From NCBI RefSeq assembly GCF_016767175.1, contig NZ_CP068564.1:124001-188000 (forward strand): 64,000 nt of DNA. The letters run 5' to 3'. Positions 51,501-58,909 of this stretch are shown piece after piece. The translations under genes and the position numbers were made by a program. Below the pieces are notes generated by a model that saw only the letters and a program-made list of their open reading frames with translations, had not been told where the DNA came from and made no database searches. How positions within the stretch are numbered: the first letter of the stretch is position 1; each line of letters opens with the position of its first letter. This DNA comes from Keratinibaculum paraultunense (GTDB lineage: Bacteria; Bacillota; Clostridia; Tissierellales; Tepidimicrobiaceae).

Positions 51501-54500
51501 TGATTTTACCACATCTCCTGATATAGTAGCTTTAACAGTAGGTTTAATTACTATGTTGCCACTAGCTTTAATAGGGTTTATAGCATCTTTAATGGCTACT
51601 GCTGGTATAGTTAAAGTGATTATTTGTTCTTCATTTATATCATACCCCTTAGCTTCTGGTAAGGATATGATAAGGGTAGTATTATCCTCATCTACATCAA
51701 TAGCTCCACTACCATCAGCAATAAGGGCATCTATTACTTTATTCCATTCCGCTTCTTCCTTTTCTGCCTTAAATCCATTATATAAAGCATTTCGTTTAGT
51801 GTTATTGGTTTTAATATCATCAGCCCAATAGGCTCCATTGGATAGTTTAATTTTAATTTTTTCTCCTCCAATATTTATACTACCTTCTAGTATTATTTCT
51901 GGGCTTACAATTTCAGCTTTACCTCGTTTAATTTTTTCCTCATGTTCACTTATTTTGAAAGTTTTAAAAGCTTTAATTTTATTTTCTTCGTCTAATGCAA
52001 ATATAGTTAAGTATTGGTTTAAACTTACTTTAATGTCTTTTTCCATTATATAATCTACCCCGCCATTTAAAATATCATCTTTAGCAGGAGTAGGATAAGG
52101 AGCAGTAGTTAGCATTATTTTATACTTACTTGTCCCTTCTGGTACATCATTGGAATTAGCTAATTTAACTTTTACAGTATCTACATTATCTCCTTCTATC
52201 AATTCTACATTTAATATTGGAGCATGTTCTTTGACTATATCAGGTGTAATTTTAATTTCTGCATATCCTTTAGTTCTACCACTACTATCCACAGCTAATA
52301 GGAGTATATAGCCATATCCATTGTTCATTTGATTTACTTCTATATCTTGTCCCACATTAATAGGAATAGCTCCTTCTATTATGCTGTTTAAATAAGGCTT
52401 TTCTCCTTCAGGTAGTTCATTTTCTAGTAGTTTGTATCTCCATCTAATAGTGCCTTCCATTCCCATTGGTAGCAATTTATTAAATCTTGTAGTTCCAGGT
52501 CTAGTTCCTTTTTCTAAAGCATAATTATTTTTATCTAATATCCTTGCAGGGCCTCCACGAATATTTCTTTCTGTAAGTTTAAATTCCCTATAGCCTTTAA
52601 CTTTACCTTCATTATCAGTAGCCAATAGTAGTAGATAATCATCAACAGAAACACCTACAATATTATCATTAATATTAGAATATTCTAAAGCATTTTCAAT
52701 TACACTATCCAATTCTATATTTCCAAAAGTTCTATCTCCAATTTTATACATCCATTTAGTAGCACCAACTATATTGGTACTAAAATCTAAAAATTCAAAT
52801 TTAGTACTATTTTCTACACTTCCTGGCTTAGGTTCTGTATAGTTGGTATTTAATATTAATAAAGGTGCATTAGGTTTTCTTAAATTTGCTTCATTTAATT
52901 GAATTTCAGCATAAGCCTTAATTCTTCCAATTCTGTCAGTAGCAAGTAACAATAGCCAATCCCCTACTTCAGCTCGAATATTTTCCCCTTCCCTATAGAC
53001 AGTGGTTTGAGATATTATAGAGTTTAATTCAATGGTTTCTCCTTCTATCAAGTGTTTTTCATTACTTATTTTAATTCTCCATTGTTCCACATCTTCAATA
53101 CTTAAATGTGTTAATTTAGTTATTCTAGTAGTGCCAGGGCTAGTACCTTTTTCTGGGGTAGAAAAATGTGTCTCTTCTATCAACTGAACAGCATCGGGCA
53201 TTCTTATATGAGGCTCCATAAGTTTAAATATAGCATAACCTTTAATCTTATTATCATTGGTTGCTAATAGTAATAGATATTTACCTGGAACTAAATTTTC
53301 TCCAATATCCTCTCTAGCTTCAAAAGTAGTCCCTGTAGCTTCCATGTTAAATTCAGGTATTTCTGGTTCTTCATCATATATTTTATACATCCATACAGGA
53401 TTTTCTCCTATAGAAGCACTGCCAGATAAAGCAGCAAATTTTGTGGTGCCTTTCTTGCTTCCTTTAATAGGTCCAATGTAGTGGGTGGTTTCTTGAAGTA
53501 GTATTGCAGGAGGATCCTTTACCATATCTTCAGTTAATTCAATTTTAGCAAATGCTTTAACTTTACCTTCATCATCAGTAGCAAGTAGCAATAGATAATC
53601 TCCTACATTGGCTCTTATATTTTGCCCAGCTTCATAATCTTTACTTTCTTCTACTATTTTATTGAAAATAGGATTATTTAAATTTGTTCCCACTTTATAC
53701 ATCCATTTAGTAGCCCCATTTATTCCTGCTAAATTTAGTGAATCTATCTTTGTAGTTCCTTGTACTGTTCCTTTTGTAGGAATAGAATAATTATCTTCAG
53801 GTAAAATAGGTGCAGTTTTACCTTTTACCATATTTTCTGTTAATTTAAATATTTTATATCCTTTAATTTTTCCTTCGTTATCAGTAGCAGCTAATAGTAA
53901 ATAATCTCCCATATTAGCATAAATTTTTTCTTCTTGGGGATTTATTATATTATCTCCCAATTCTATTATATTTAAATTAAGTTTAGGAACATGTATAATT
54001 TCATTACTTATTAGCACTTTCCAACTAGTAGCTTCCTTCATATTTTCATCTCTATAAGTTCCAAAATATAAGCCTTCAAACTTTGTAGTACCATCTTCTT
54101 CCCCTGGTACTGGTCCTATATAATGGGTAGTTTGTTGAAGCAAAGTAGGAGGTGTAGAAATATAATCTTTTCCTATTTCAAAAATATTGTAGCCTAAGGT
54201 TTTACCATCATTATCAGTAGCTATAAGTAGTATATATTTCTTAAAGCTTTCATCTATATTGTGTAGTTCAGATTCATCTGCCACAATTATTTCAGAACCA
54301 ATTGAGTAGTCAAAGGCTTTATCCCATATTTGCCCTTTATAAACTGTATCTATCTTAGTATTAGATACTAATACTTGCCATTTAGTGGCATCTTCAGGTA
54401 GCTTATCTTCTAAACCTTCAATTATTACAGCTCCTGCATATTTTTCTCCTTTTTTGATATTTCCTACTTCTACTTTTGGAGCTAATTCTTTAGGTGTATT

Positions 54501-55250
54501 TATCATGTTTTCTACTATTTTAATATTTACAAAAGCTTTCAATCTATTTCCATTATCCACAGCATATAAGGCTAAAACATTCCCTGGAAGAACATCAATA
54601 TCTTTTCCACTATAATAAGGAGTGGCATTTTTAATTACTGTATCTTTTTGGAAATCAGAAATTGCATCATCTTCATCATCAAATACTCGGATTAGCCATT
54701 TACTTGCTCCAGCAGGAAGTTTTAATCTAGATATTTTAGTAGTCCCTTCCCTAGAACCTGGTTCTGGTGTAGAGTAATTATTTTCATCAAGAATTAAGGG
54801 ACTCGATACATATCTATAATCCGATGGCTGTCCCTTATCTCCAGGGATTTCATCAAAGGTTAAACTATCAATAGGTATATTATTTAGCAATTGTCTAATT
54901 TCATCTTCATTTTCAATTAAATATCTTTGAATTTCATAAGGATCAGTTATACCTTTCTCTGCAAGGAAATTTTTTATTGCTTCTAGCTGTTTGTTTTCTT
55001 CTTCTACTAAATTTACATATTCTCCATTTTCAATTTTTCGATAGAATTTTTCTACAAAATGTGAATCATCAACATGTTTTAATATATCATCACTTAATTC
55101 CTGTAGATCATTAGGTGTATATATTTTTTTAAGCCCTGTATGGATAATATCCCCTGGATTTCCTGGTCCAGTATTTTCTGCTAAAGCATAAGGGATATTT
55201 CCCATAATCATAATAGCAATAAGTAATATAGCTACAATTTTATTTTTCAA
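48585..55250 (-). CDS. giant secreted repeat protein, 2221 aa
   Basis: TTG start behind AAGGGTGAT. A signal peptide covers about residues 1-25 (IVAILLIAIMIMGNIPYALA). A helical domain follows (35-130), then about nine tandem repeats of roughly 95-110 residues (about 145-1070), with consensus LxEETHYxxPxxGSxxGTTKFxxL near the start, WMYKIG and GDYLLLLATDNEGKVKGYxxFKLTE. Two related units of about 115 residues follow (1080-1330; IIISLPEAKGYDINEEQIITLTIP and LTITLPKVENVDFGVNKETISLTIP). Then a series of 75-95-residue units contains YEYSTDGGxxW or MEYSTDGG and IWIREK. No anchor motif (LPXTG, SLH or TM) at the C terminus. Function unknown; probably a surface adhesin or structural protein exported with the SLH protein upstream in the same operon. 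Confidence 0.85.
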   Translation of the reverse strand: MKNKIVAILLIAIMIMGNIPYALAENTGPGNPGDIIHTGLKKIYTPNDLQELSDDILKHVDDSHFVEKFYRKIENGEYVNLVEEENKQLEAIKNFLAEKGITDPYEIQRYLIENEDEIRQLLNNIPIDSLTFDEIPGDKGQPSDYRYVSSPLILDENNYSTPEPGSREGTTKISRLKLPAGASKWLIRVFDDEDDAISDFQKDTVIKNATPYYSGKDIDVLPGNVLALYAVDNGNRLKAFVNIKIVENMINTPKELAPKVEVGNIKKGEKYAGAVIIEGLEDKLPEDATKWQVLVSNTKIDTVYKGQIWDKAFDYSIGSEIIVADESELHNIDESFKKYILLIATDNDGKTLGYNIFEIGKDYISTPPTLLQQTTHYIGPVPGEEDGTTKFEGLYFGTYRDENMKEATSWKVLISNEIIHVPKLNLNIIELGDNIINPQEEKIYANMGDYLLLAATDNEGKIKGYKIFKLTENMVKGKTAPILPEDNYSIPTKGTVQGTTKIDSLNLAGINGATKWMYKVGTNLNNPIFNKIVEESKDYEAGQNIRANVGDYLLLLATDDEGKVKAFAKIELTEDMVKDPPAILLQETTHYIGPIKGSKKGTTKFAALSGSASIGENPVWMYKIYDEEPEIPEFNMEATGTTFEAREDIGENLVPGKYLLLLATNDNKIKGYAIFKLMEPHIRMPDAVQLIEETHFSTPEKGTSPGTTRITKLTHLSIEDVEQWRIKISNEKHLIEGETIELNSIISQTTVYREGENIRAEVGDWLLLLATDRIGRIKAYAEIQLNEANLRKPNAPLLILNTNYTEPKPGSVENSTKFEFLDFSTNIVGATKWMYKIGDRTFGNIELDSVIENALEYSNINDNIVGVSVDDYLLLLATDNEGKVKGYREFKLTERNIRGGPARILDKNNYALEKGTRPGTTRFNKLLPMGMEGTIRWRYKLLENELPEGEKPYLNSIIEGAIPINVGQDIEVNQMNNGYGYILLLAVDSSGRTKGYAEIKITPDIVKEHAPILNVELIEGDNVDTVKVKLANSNDVPEGTSKYKIMLTTAPYPTPAKDDILNGGVDYIMEKDIKVSLNQYLTIFALDEENKIKAFKTFKISEHEEKIKRGKAEIVSPEIILEGSINIGGEKIKIKLSNGAYWADDIKTNNTKRNALYNGFKAEKEEAEWNKVIDALIADGSGAIDVDEDNTTLIISLPEAKGYDINEEQIITLTIPAVAIKDAINPIKASGNIVIKPTVKATISGDVVKSTVREKDVKAGGKTIVIELEDGDWVVDINRDALISGFKVVGVDEGEDTNWNKIAEKITSSHIVRNSSKKLTITLPKVENVDFGVNKETISLTIPKNLVQGAEENIVATPTFTLYPNILQVVGEAIENTVYLEAPDGKVPRTIKDTWKIKVTTGTLKEDITNNDIVVAGLPRGLKANVENVDVNENTITIKVSGTAATKIEEATVSIRIKGTAVEELNSMDSEDIKVFLKLSEPKVLDNVEYRLQKDGEILNIYLTNVDEEMEYSVDSTNGINGTWEEITLAAEDTSLLIGEAKPMKIWVREKAQPRVVRLVGELTQEEAPKNITISSYDYENFIIALDGIDSHINYEYSTDGGNTWHKYESDTRIELSENLDLRIRKTAILGNMGELPSKSTGKLNGLYLGNVNLNVAEGKIENTTTGMEYSTDGGNKFTQAKNGDTSVKFAKDDEVWIRERGNTVNKRFLGSVGQESFSEDELNNIDYHIGERIIKLINSPNFGLDELQYKIANDSWKDVGDGKNIEFKAGELRFRKKGTAFTLPSSDRIKATIEPPAPAPELSYDDVNYTIEKIGTTEGAIYEYKINDGEWKSGEVSTQFEAGDEVKVRIKATKEKLPSQIQTIKFTPILSFANVYIDAGKSMIMNTTSDMEYNINSTNGLDGVWYKCNSPNTKVPLKAGMDVYIREAKKPGNFRKLTDSPMEERTLDPAIVEENIGYSVKDRTIWIETENDLSTLQEIVENLQYRNGDSNWINIDYIKLEPNKINILAYNIVFKPGKLEFRLKGDKDYLPSQPVKKAIIKAKASPPNVIINNGENIVESINGIDRNDDWDEFEYNDWDEFEYNIDNGPWISGRYLKTEDLTGNKLLRIRFKATDNELESQETVIQIKDKLPLEHIRLSDYVHPMELNGTTTNMEYAVRYKKNGTDEMWYRITLPDGSRTMWMNASDGNTKLPDVVTKENLVKIIIRDKDQPENQYTVYP
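48997..49044. repeat. 24-bp tandem duplication inside the 2221-aa gene
   Basis: Two copies of a 24-bp unit (48997-49020 and 49021-49044) differing at the last base, encoding DWDEFEYN twice in a row. Probably replication slippage; in frame, so it does not disrupt the gene. Confidence 0.9.
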
Positions 55251-55267
55251 CTAAATCACCCTTTCTT

Positions 55268-55296
55268 TGGGACAGGGGGACAGTTCTCCTGTCCCA
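55268..55296. repeat. GGGACAG REP-like palindrome
   Basis: TGGGACAGGGGGACAG ... CTCCTGTCCCA between the SLH gene and the 2221-aa gene (minus-strand operon). No strong T-tract on the minus strand, so read-through is likely. Confidence 0.75.
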
Positions 55297-55302
55297 TAAA
55301 TT

Positions 55303-56052
55303 TCATTTTAAATCTCCTTCTAATACTAACTGTCCATTATTATCATATACCCTATATTTGTATCCTATTAGCCTAGTATCTACCCTTGTATCAAACCCTA
55401 ATATACTAAAGTTTCCTTCTTTATTTAAAGTTATACTTTTCAAAATCTTTCCATCTTGGGTCCAAAGTTCAACCTTATATCCGCTAAAATCATCTAAACC
55501 TACTAGCTCTCCAGAAAATATTCCTGCAATAGAGGTGTTAAAATGTATATTTTCTATACCAATTTCATATTCCATATCAAATACTTTATTTAATGTATCA
55601 TAGGCAATTTCCCTAGTTATTACTTGATTATAAGGGATATACATATTTGCCAATCCTATTTCTAATGCCTTATTGTAGTAATCCTCTGGATATTTTTTAA
55701 AATCTATCCCATCTTCATATTCTAAAGTTCTCATTATTACTGTAAGTAGTTCCACATAAGTAATATTTTCATCTGGTTCAAATTTTCTTTTTCCAGTGCC
55801 TTTCATAATGTTAAAGGTATAAGCTAAATTGATATAAGGTTTAGCCCATCCTTTTACATCCTTAAAATAATCTTCATCCTCATAGAATTCCACTAAATTT
55901 TCAAGTTCATGTATCCTTACCCCTACAGTAGCTAATTCCTTCCTAGTCATATATTTATCTAAATTTTTATATTCCATTATAGGAGAGGTAGCAAATACTA
56001 TAGTAGGGAATAGAAGTATACCTATTAATACAATAGTTAGTCGTCTATCCAT
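55303..56052 (-). CDS. small S-layer-homology (SLH) surface protein
   Basis: A 249-residue secreted protein with signal peptide (RRLTIVLIGILLFPTIVFA). Two to three SLH-type units follow (residues 30-165; MTRKELATVGVRIHELENL, DVKGWAKPYINLAYTFNIMKGTGKRKFEPDENITYVELLTVIMRTL, ITREIAYDTLNKVF). SLH domains bind pyruvylated secondary cell-wall polymers. The C-terminal 80 residues (GYKVELWTQDGKILKSITLNKEGNFSI, RLIGYKYRVYDNNGQ) resemble the C terminus of the 845-aa protein upstream. It is the only recognised wall anchor in the locus, so it may tether its large neighbours. ATG behind AAAGGAGGGTTTGT. Confidence 0.87.
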   Translation of the reverse strand: MDRRLTIVLIGILLFPTIVFATSPIMEYKNLDKYMTRKELATVGVRIHELENLVEFYEDEDYFKDVKGWAKPYINLAYTFNIMKGTGKRKFEPDENITYVELLTVIMRTLEYEDGIDFKKYPEDYYNKALEIGLANMYIPYNQVITREIAYDTLNKVFDMEYEIGIENIHFNTSIAGIFSGELVGLDDFSGYKVELWTQDGKILKSITLNKEGNFSILGFDTRVDTRLIGYKYRVYDNNGQLVLEGDLK

Positions 56053-56070
56053 ACAAACCCTCCTTTAGTT

Positions 56071-56135
56071 TTGGGACAGGGGGTCAGACCTCTTTGTCCC
56101 AACTTTTGGGACAGAAGGTCTGACCCCCTGTCCCA
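56071..56135. repeat. two adjacent GGGACAGGGGGTC REP palindromes
   Basis: TTGGGACAGGGGGTC ... TTTGTCCCAA (56071-56101) and TTTGGGACAGAAGGTC ... CCCCCTGTCCCA (about 56104-56135), plus degenerate fragments GACCCCTGTCCCAGGGACC up to about 56170. They lie between the 845-aa and SLH genes. Confidence 0.8.
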
Positions 56136-56171
56136 CCAGGACCAAGACCCCTGTCCCAGGGACCTTTTGTC

Positions 56172-58709
56172 CTATTGCAATATATTGCCGTCTTCATTTT
56201 CAGGTAGTGTAACTCCATTGGGATCAACTATTTCGTATTTAAATCCAATTATTTTATCTATAATATCAATTTCATCTGGAGGTACAATTATTTCAAAGCT
56301 CCCATCGGAATTAACATTGACTGTTTTAAAATGTTTTCCAGTTCTAGACAAAAGTTTTACTTTATAGCCATCAAATGTTCTTATAGTATCACTTGCTAAA
56401 TTTCCTCTAAATATTACAGATATTCGAGTATCAAATGTATATCCTGGAGCTAAATATACTTTTGGTGCATCTAATTTTTTTCGATTAACTATTATGGTAT
56501 ATATTCTATCCTTTTTCCCTTCTTCTTTATGAATTATGGTTATTTTATTTTGCCCTACTACAAGGGGTATCTCTTTCCTTTCTCCACTTTCTACAATTTC
56601 CCCATTTACTTCAATACTTCCTTTACTAGCCTTAGGTATTATAATTAATTTTTCCACTAAGTAGTCTACATTTACAGTATAATTAAATGTTCTTCTATTA
56701 AATTCTGGTTCTAATCTACCATTTACTACAGTTAAATTATCTAATCCACTAGCTATATTTTCATCATCTACTACAGTATATATAAATGTGGAAACAGGAC
56801 TGTCTTTTAAACCTGCTTTTACAGCATATGCTTTAATTATGGTATCTTCATTTATTACAATAGGTCCTGTATATAAAATTCTATTTGATGGAGATGGTGT
56901 ACTTCCATCCAATGTATAATATATAGTAGCTCCAGGGGTATTAGTATATAATGTAACGGTGGAGCCTTCTACTATTTCTCCAGAAGGAGGTTCTGCATTT
57001 ACCATTTGAACTATATCTTGTGATATAACCACTTCTTTAACTAAATTTTGTCCCTTATCATAAGCTTGAAGAAATATATTCATATCCCAAAGAGCAATCA
57101 CTTCAGAAATTACATCCTGTAAAAATGCTCCTAATATTTCATCCATGGTTTTATTCCATCTGCTGTCATTTATATCAAAGTCCATATATACTATTAATTT
57201 ATAATCATCCAATGATATTTGATGAAGCTTATATTTCATTGGAATTTTTAAAGTTTTTGCTGTAAATAGTCCATATTTATTGTTTAAAAATTCTTCTGTT
57301 TCTTGTTCTAATTCAGGAGAACGAAGTTTTCCATTTTCTATTAAAAATCTTATATCATCTCTATTTACACATTTTACTAATCCATTTATGCGAAGTTCTG
57401 GATAATAATCCCTTAATATATAATTTATCTCTTTTAAAAAGCTTATTTTAGTATAAATAGACCATTTATCAGTAAAAGTTCTATTATCGTAAGGATACAC
57501 TTCCAATTCTAAATCATATCCAGATATTCGTGCTGAATAATCGAAATATTCTCTATTATACCTTCCTAATTCCTTTTTCAATAAATCCTCAATAAATACA
57601 GGATCTATCTTTTCTTTCATATCCAATCCGCTATCTATGAATTTAAATACTATATTTCTCATGTAAGTATTAAATTCTACATAATTTTGTCTAGTAGTAT
57701 AAGGATTTCTAATCTGTCCTTGAATTTTAGCATCTTCATCATATAGGCTTGTGAGTGCTACAAATATATCCCATACATAGCTTTCCACATCTCGTCTAGA
57801 AAGATTTTTCCATTTATGATAATTACCTCGACTAAATTCTATATCAATGTAATACCAGGAATTGCTTCCTTTAATAATGTGAACAGATACAGGCAAATCT
57901 TTTATATATCCTAAATGTCTATTTAAATATCTTCTCATATCATGTAAATTTTCTACTTTTTCATAAGGTATTTTTACATCCATTAGGATTTGTTTTTTCT
58001 TTTCTAGTTCAGCTAGTTGTCTATCTAAGGTTTTATTCATATTTTCTCTAAAGCTAATTAATTTTTCAATACTATTATAATAGGGCTTTTTAACTAAAAT
58101 AGCATTAGCATCTATATTTACTATATTTTCATTAATTTCAGGAGTTATATATAATACAGGAGATATAGCTATTATAGATACATATACATCATCATTATAT
58201 ATTAAAGGCTCTTTTTCTAAGTATATTTTTTCCCCATCTAAAAATACATCTATATCAGAGAAGCTTACCTTTATATTTCGTACCAAAGCATCTACTTTTT
58301 TTGATGAATCATTAACCCTTTTACCTTCAAATTTACGGATTTCTTCATCTAATTCTACAATTCTTCTTTCCTTAGCCTGTATCTCATATCCCCTTTGATA
58401 TGCTATAGGCTCTAATGAAGTATCTTTTATATTTAATTTCCCTCGGGAGTTTAAATTTAATATTCGTTTACTTGGATTAAAGCTACAATCTATTTTTAAT
58501 GCGTTAGCTAAATCCTTCATAGGAACCCACAGTTCTCCATCATATATAAATACTTCCTTATGGGAAATATAATTTCCTTCCAGTTTAAGTTTAATATCAG
58601 GAAACAGAGCATCAATTTCCATAACTTGTCCTTTGGCATAACTATGTATAGGAATAGATGAAAATAAAATGAGAAAAATCATTATAAACAGTACAAATTT
58701 GTTTTTCAA
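56172..58709 (-). CDS. secreted multidomain surface protein, 845 aa
   Basis: TTG start behind AAAAGGAGGAAT. A signal peptide (FVLFIMIFLILFSSIPIHSYA) is followed by an N-terminal copper-amine-oxidase-N-like unit (residues 30-85; LKLEGNYISHKEVFIYDGELWVPMKDLANAL), a coiled coil near 215-245, and a long alpha/beta region without recognised family (250-590). Then comes a chitobiase C-terminal-like domain (about 600-655; PGATIYYTLDGSTPSPSNRILYTGPI), a cadherin-like beta-sandwich (about 660-745; LDNLTVVNGRLEPEFNRRTFNYTVNV) and a final domain shared with the SLH protein (GYKVKLLSRTGKHFKTVNVNSDGSFEI, IIGFKYEIVDPNG). First gene of the minus-strand surface operon. Function unknown. Confidence 0.86.
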   Translation of the reverse strand: MKNKFVLFIMIFLILFSSIPIHSYAKGQVMEIDALFPDIKLKLEGNYISHKEVFIYDGELWVPMKDLANALKIDCSFNPSKRILNLNSRGKLNIKDTSLEPIAYQRGYEIQAKERRIVELDEEIRKFEGKRVNDSSKKVDALVRNIKVSFSDIDVFLDGEKIYLEKEPLIYNDDVYVSIIAISPVLYITPEINENIVNIDANAILVKKPYYNSIEKLISFRENMNKTLDRQLAELEKKKQILMDVKIPYEKVENLHDMRRYLNRHLGYIKDLPVSVHIIKGSNSWYYIDIEFSRGNYHKWKNLSRRDVESYVWDIFVALTSLYDEDAKIQGQIRNPYTTRQNYVEFNTYMRNIVFKFIDSGLDMKEKIDPVFIEDLLKKELGRYNREYFDYSARISGYDLELEVYPYDNRTFTDKWSIYTKISFLKEINYILRDYYPELRINGLVKCVNRDDIRFLIENGKLRSPELEQETEEFLNNKYGLFTAKTLKIPMKYKLHQISLDDYKLIVYMDFDINDSRWNKTMDEILGAFLQDVISEVIALWDMNIFLQAYDKGQNLVKEVVISQDIVQMVNAEPPSGEIVEGSTVTLYTNTPGATIYYTLDGSTPSPSNRILYTGPIVINEDTIIKAYAVKAGLKDSPVSTFIYTVVDDENIASGLDNLTVVNGRLEPEFNRRTFNYTVNVDYLVEKLIIIPKASKGSIEVNGEIVESGERKEIPLVVGQNKITIIHKEEGKKDRIYTIIVNRKKLDAPKVYLAPGYTFDTRISVIFRGNLASDTIRTFDGYKVKLLSRTGKHFKTVNVNSDGSFEIIVPPDEIDIIDKIIGFKYEIVDPNGVTLPENEDGNILQ

Positions 58710-58760
58710 TATTTATTCCTCCTTTTAAAATAAATAAAAATCATCATAATTCTAATATTA

Positions 58761-58787
58761 TTATCGGCATGTATGTGAAAAAATGTA
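58761..58787 (-). promoter_or_regulatory. SigD-like promoter, minus-strand surface operon
   Basis: On the minus strand: TACA-N15-GCCGATAA. The -10 is a perfect SigD-type core; -35 differs by one base from TAAA. Confidence 0.65.
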
Positions 58788-58807
58788 GATTTTAATGTAT
58801 AATAAAT

Positions 58808-58835
58808 TTAAGAAGTTGTCTATATTTGCCGATAG
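58808..58835 (+). promoter_or_regulatory. SigD-like promoter, IPT/TIG gene
   Basis: TTAA-N16-GCCGATAG, 74 bp before the start codon. It mirrors the minus-strand site and resembles those of the two chemoreceptor genes. Confidence 0.65.
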
Positions 58836-58858
58836 TATTATTAAACCAATAGCAATTA

Positions 58859-58889
58859 TGGGACAGTAAGAACCATCCCCACTGTCCCA
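58859..58889. repeat. GGGACAG REP-like palindrome
   Basis: TGGGACAGT ... ACTGTCCCA with a degenerate centre, in the leader of the IPT/TIG gene, 20 bp before its start. Confidence 0.72.
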
Positions 58890-58909
58890 ATGGAAAGGGG
58901 AATGGAATA

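Larger units (their letters stand above)
58710..58909. other. divergent control region of the surface-protein locus
   Basis: 200 bp between two divergently transcribed giant-protein units. It holds one SigD-like promoter per direction and a GGGACAG palindrome (58859-58889, TGGGACAGT ... ACTGTCCCA) in the plus-strand leader. Confidence 0.6.

Noticed and set aside
48622-54615. Plus-strand ORFs of 70-136 codons opposite the 2221-aa gene
   Set aside because: Antisense shadows of a long continuous minus-strand frame with signal peptide and repeats; no ribosome sites.
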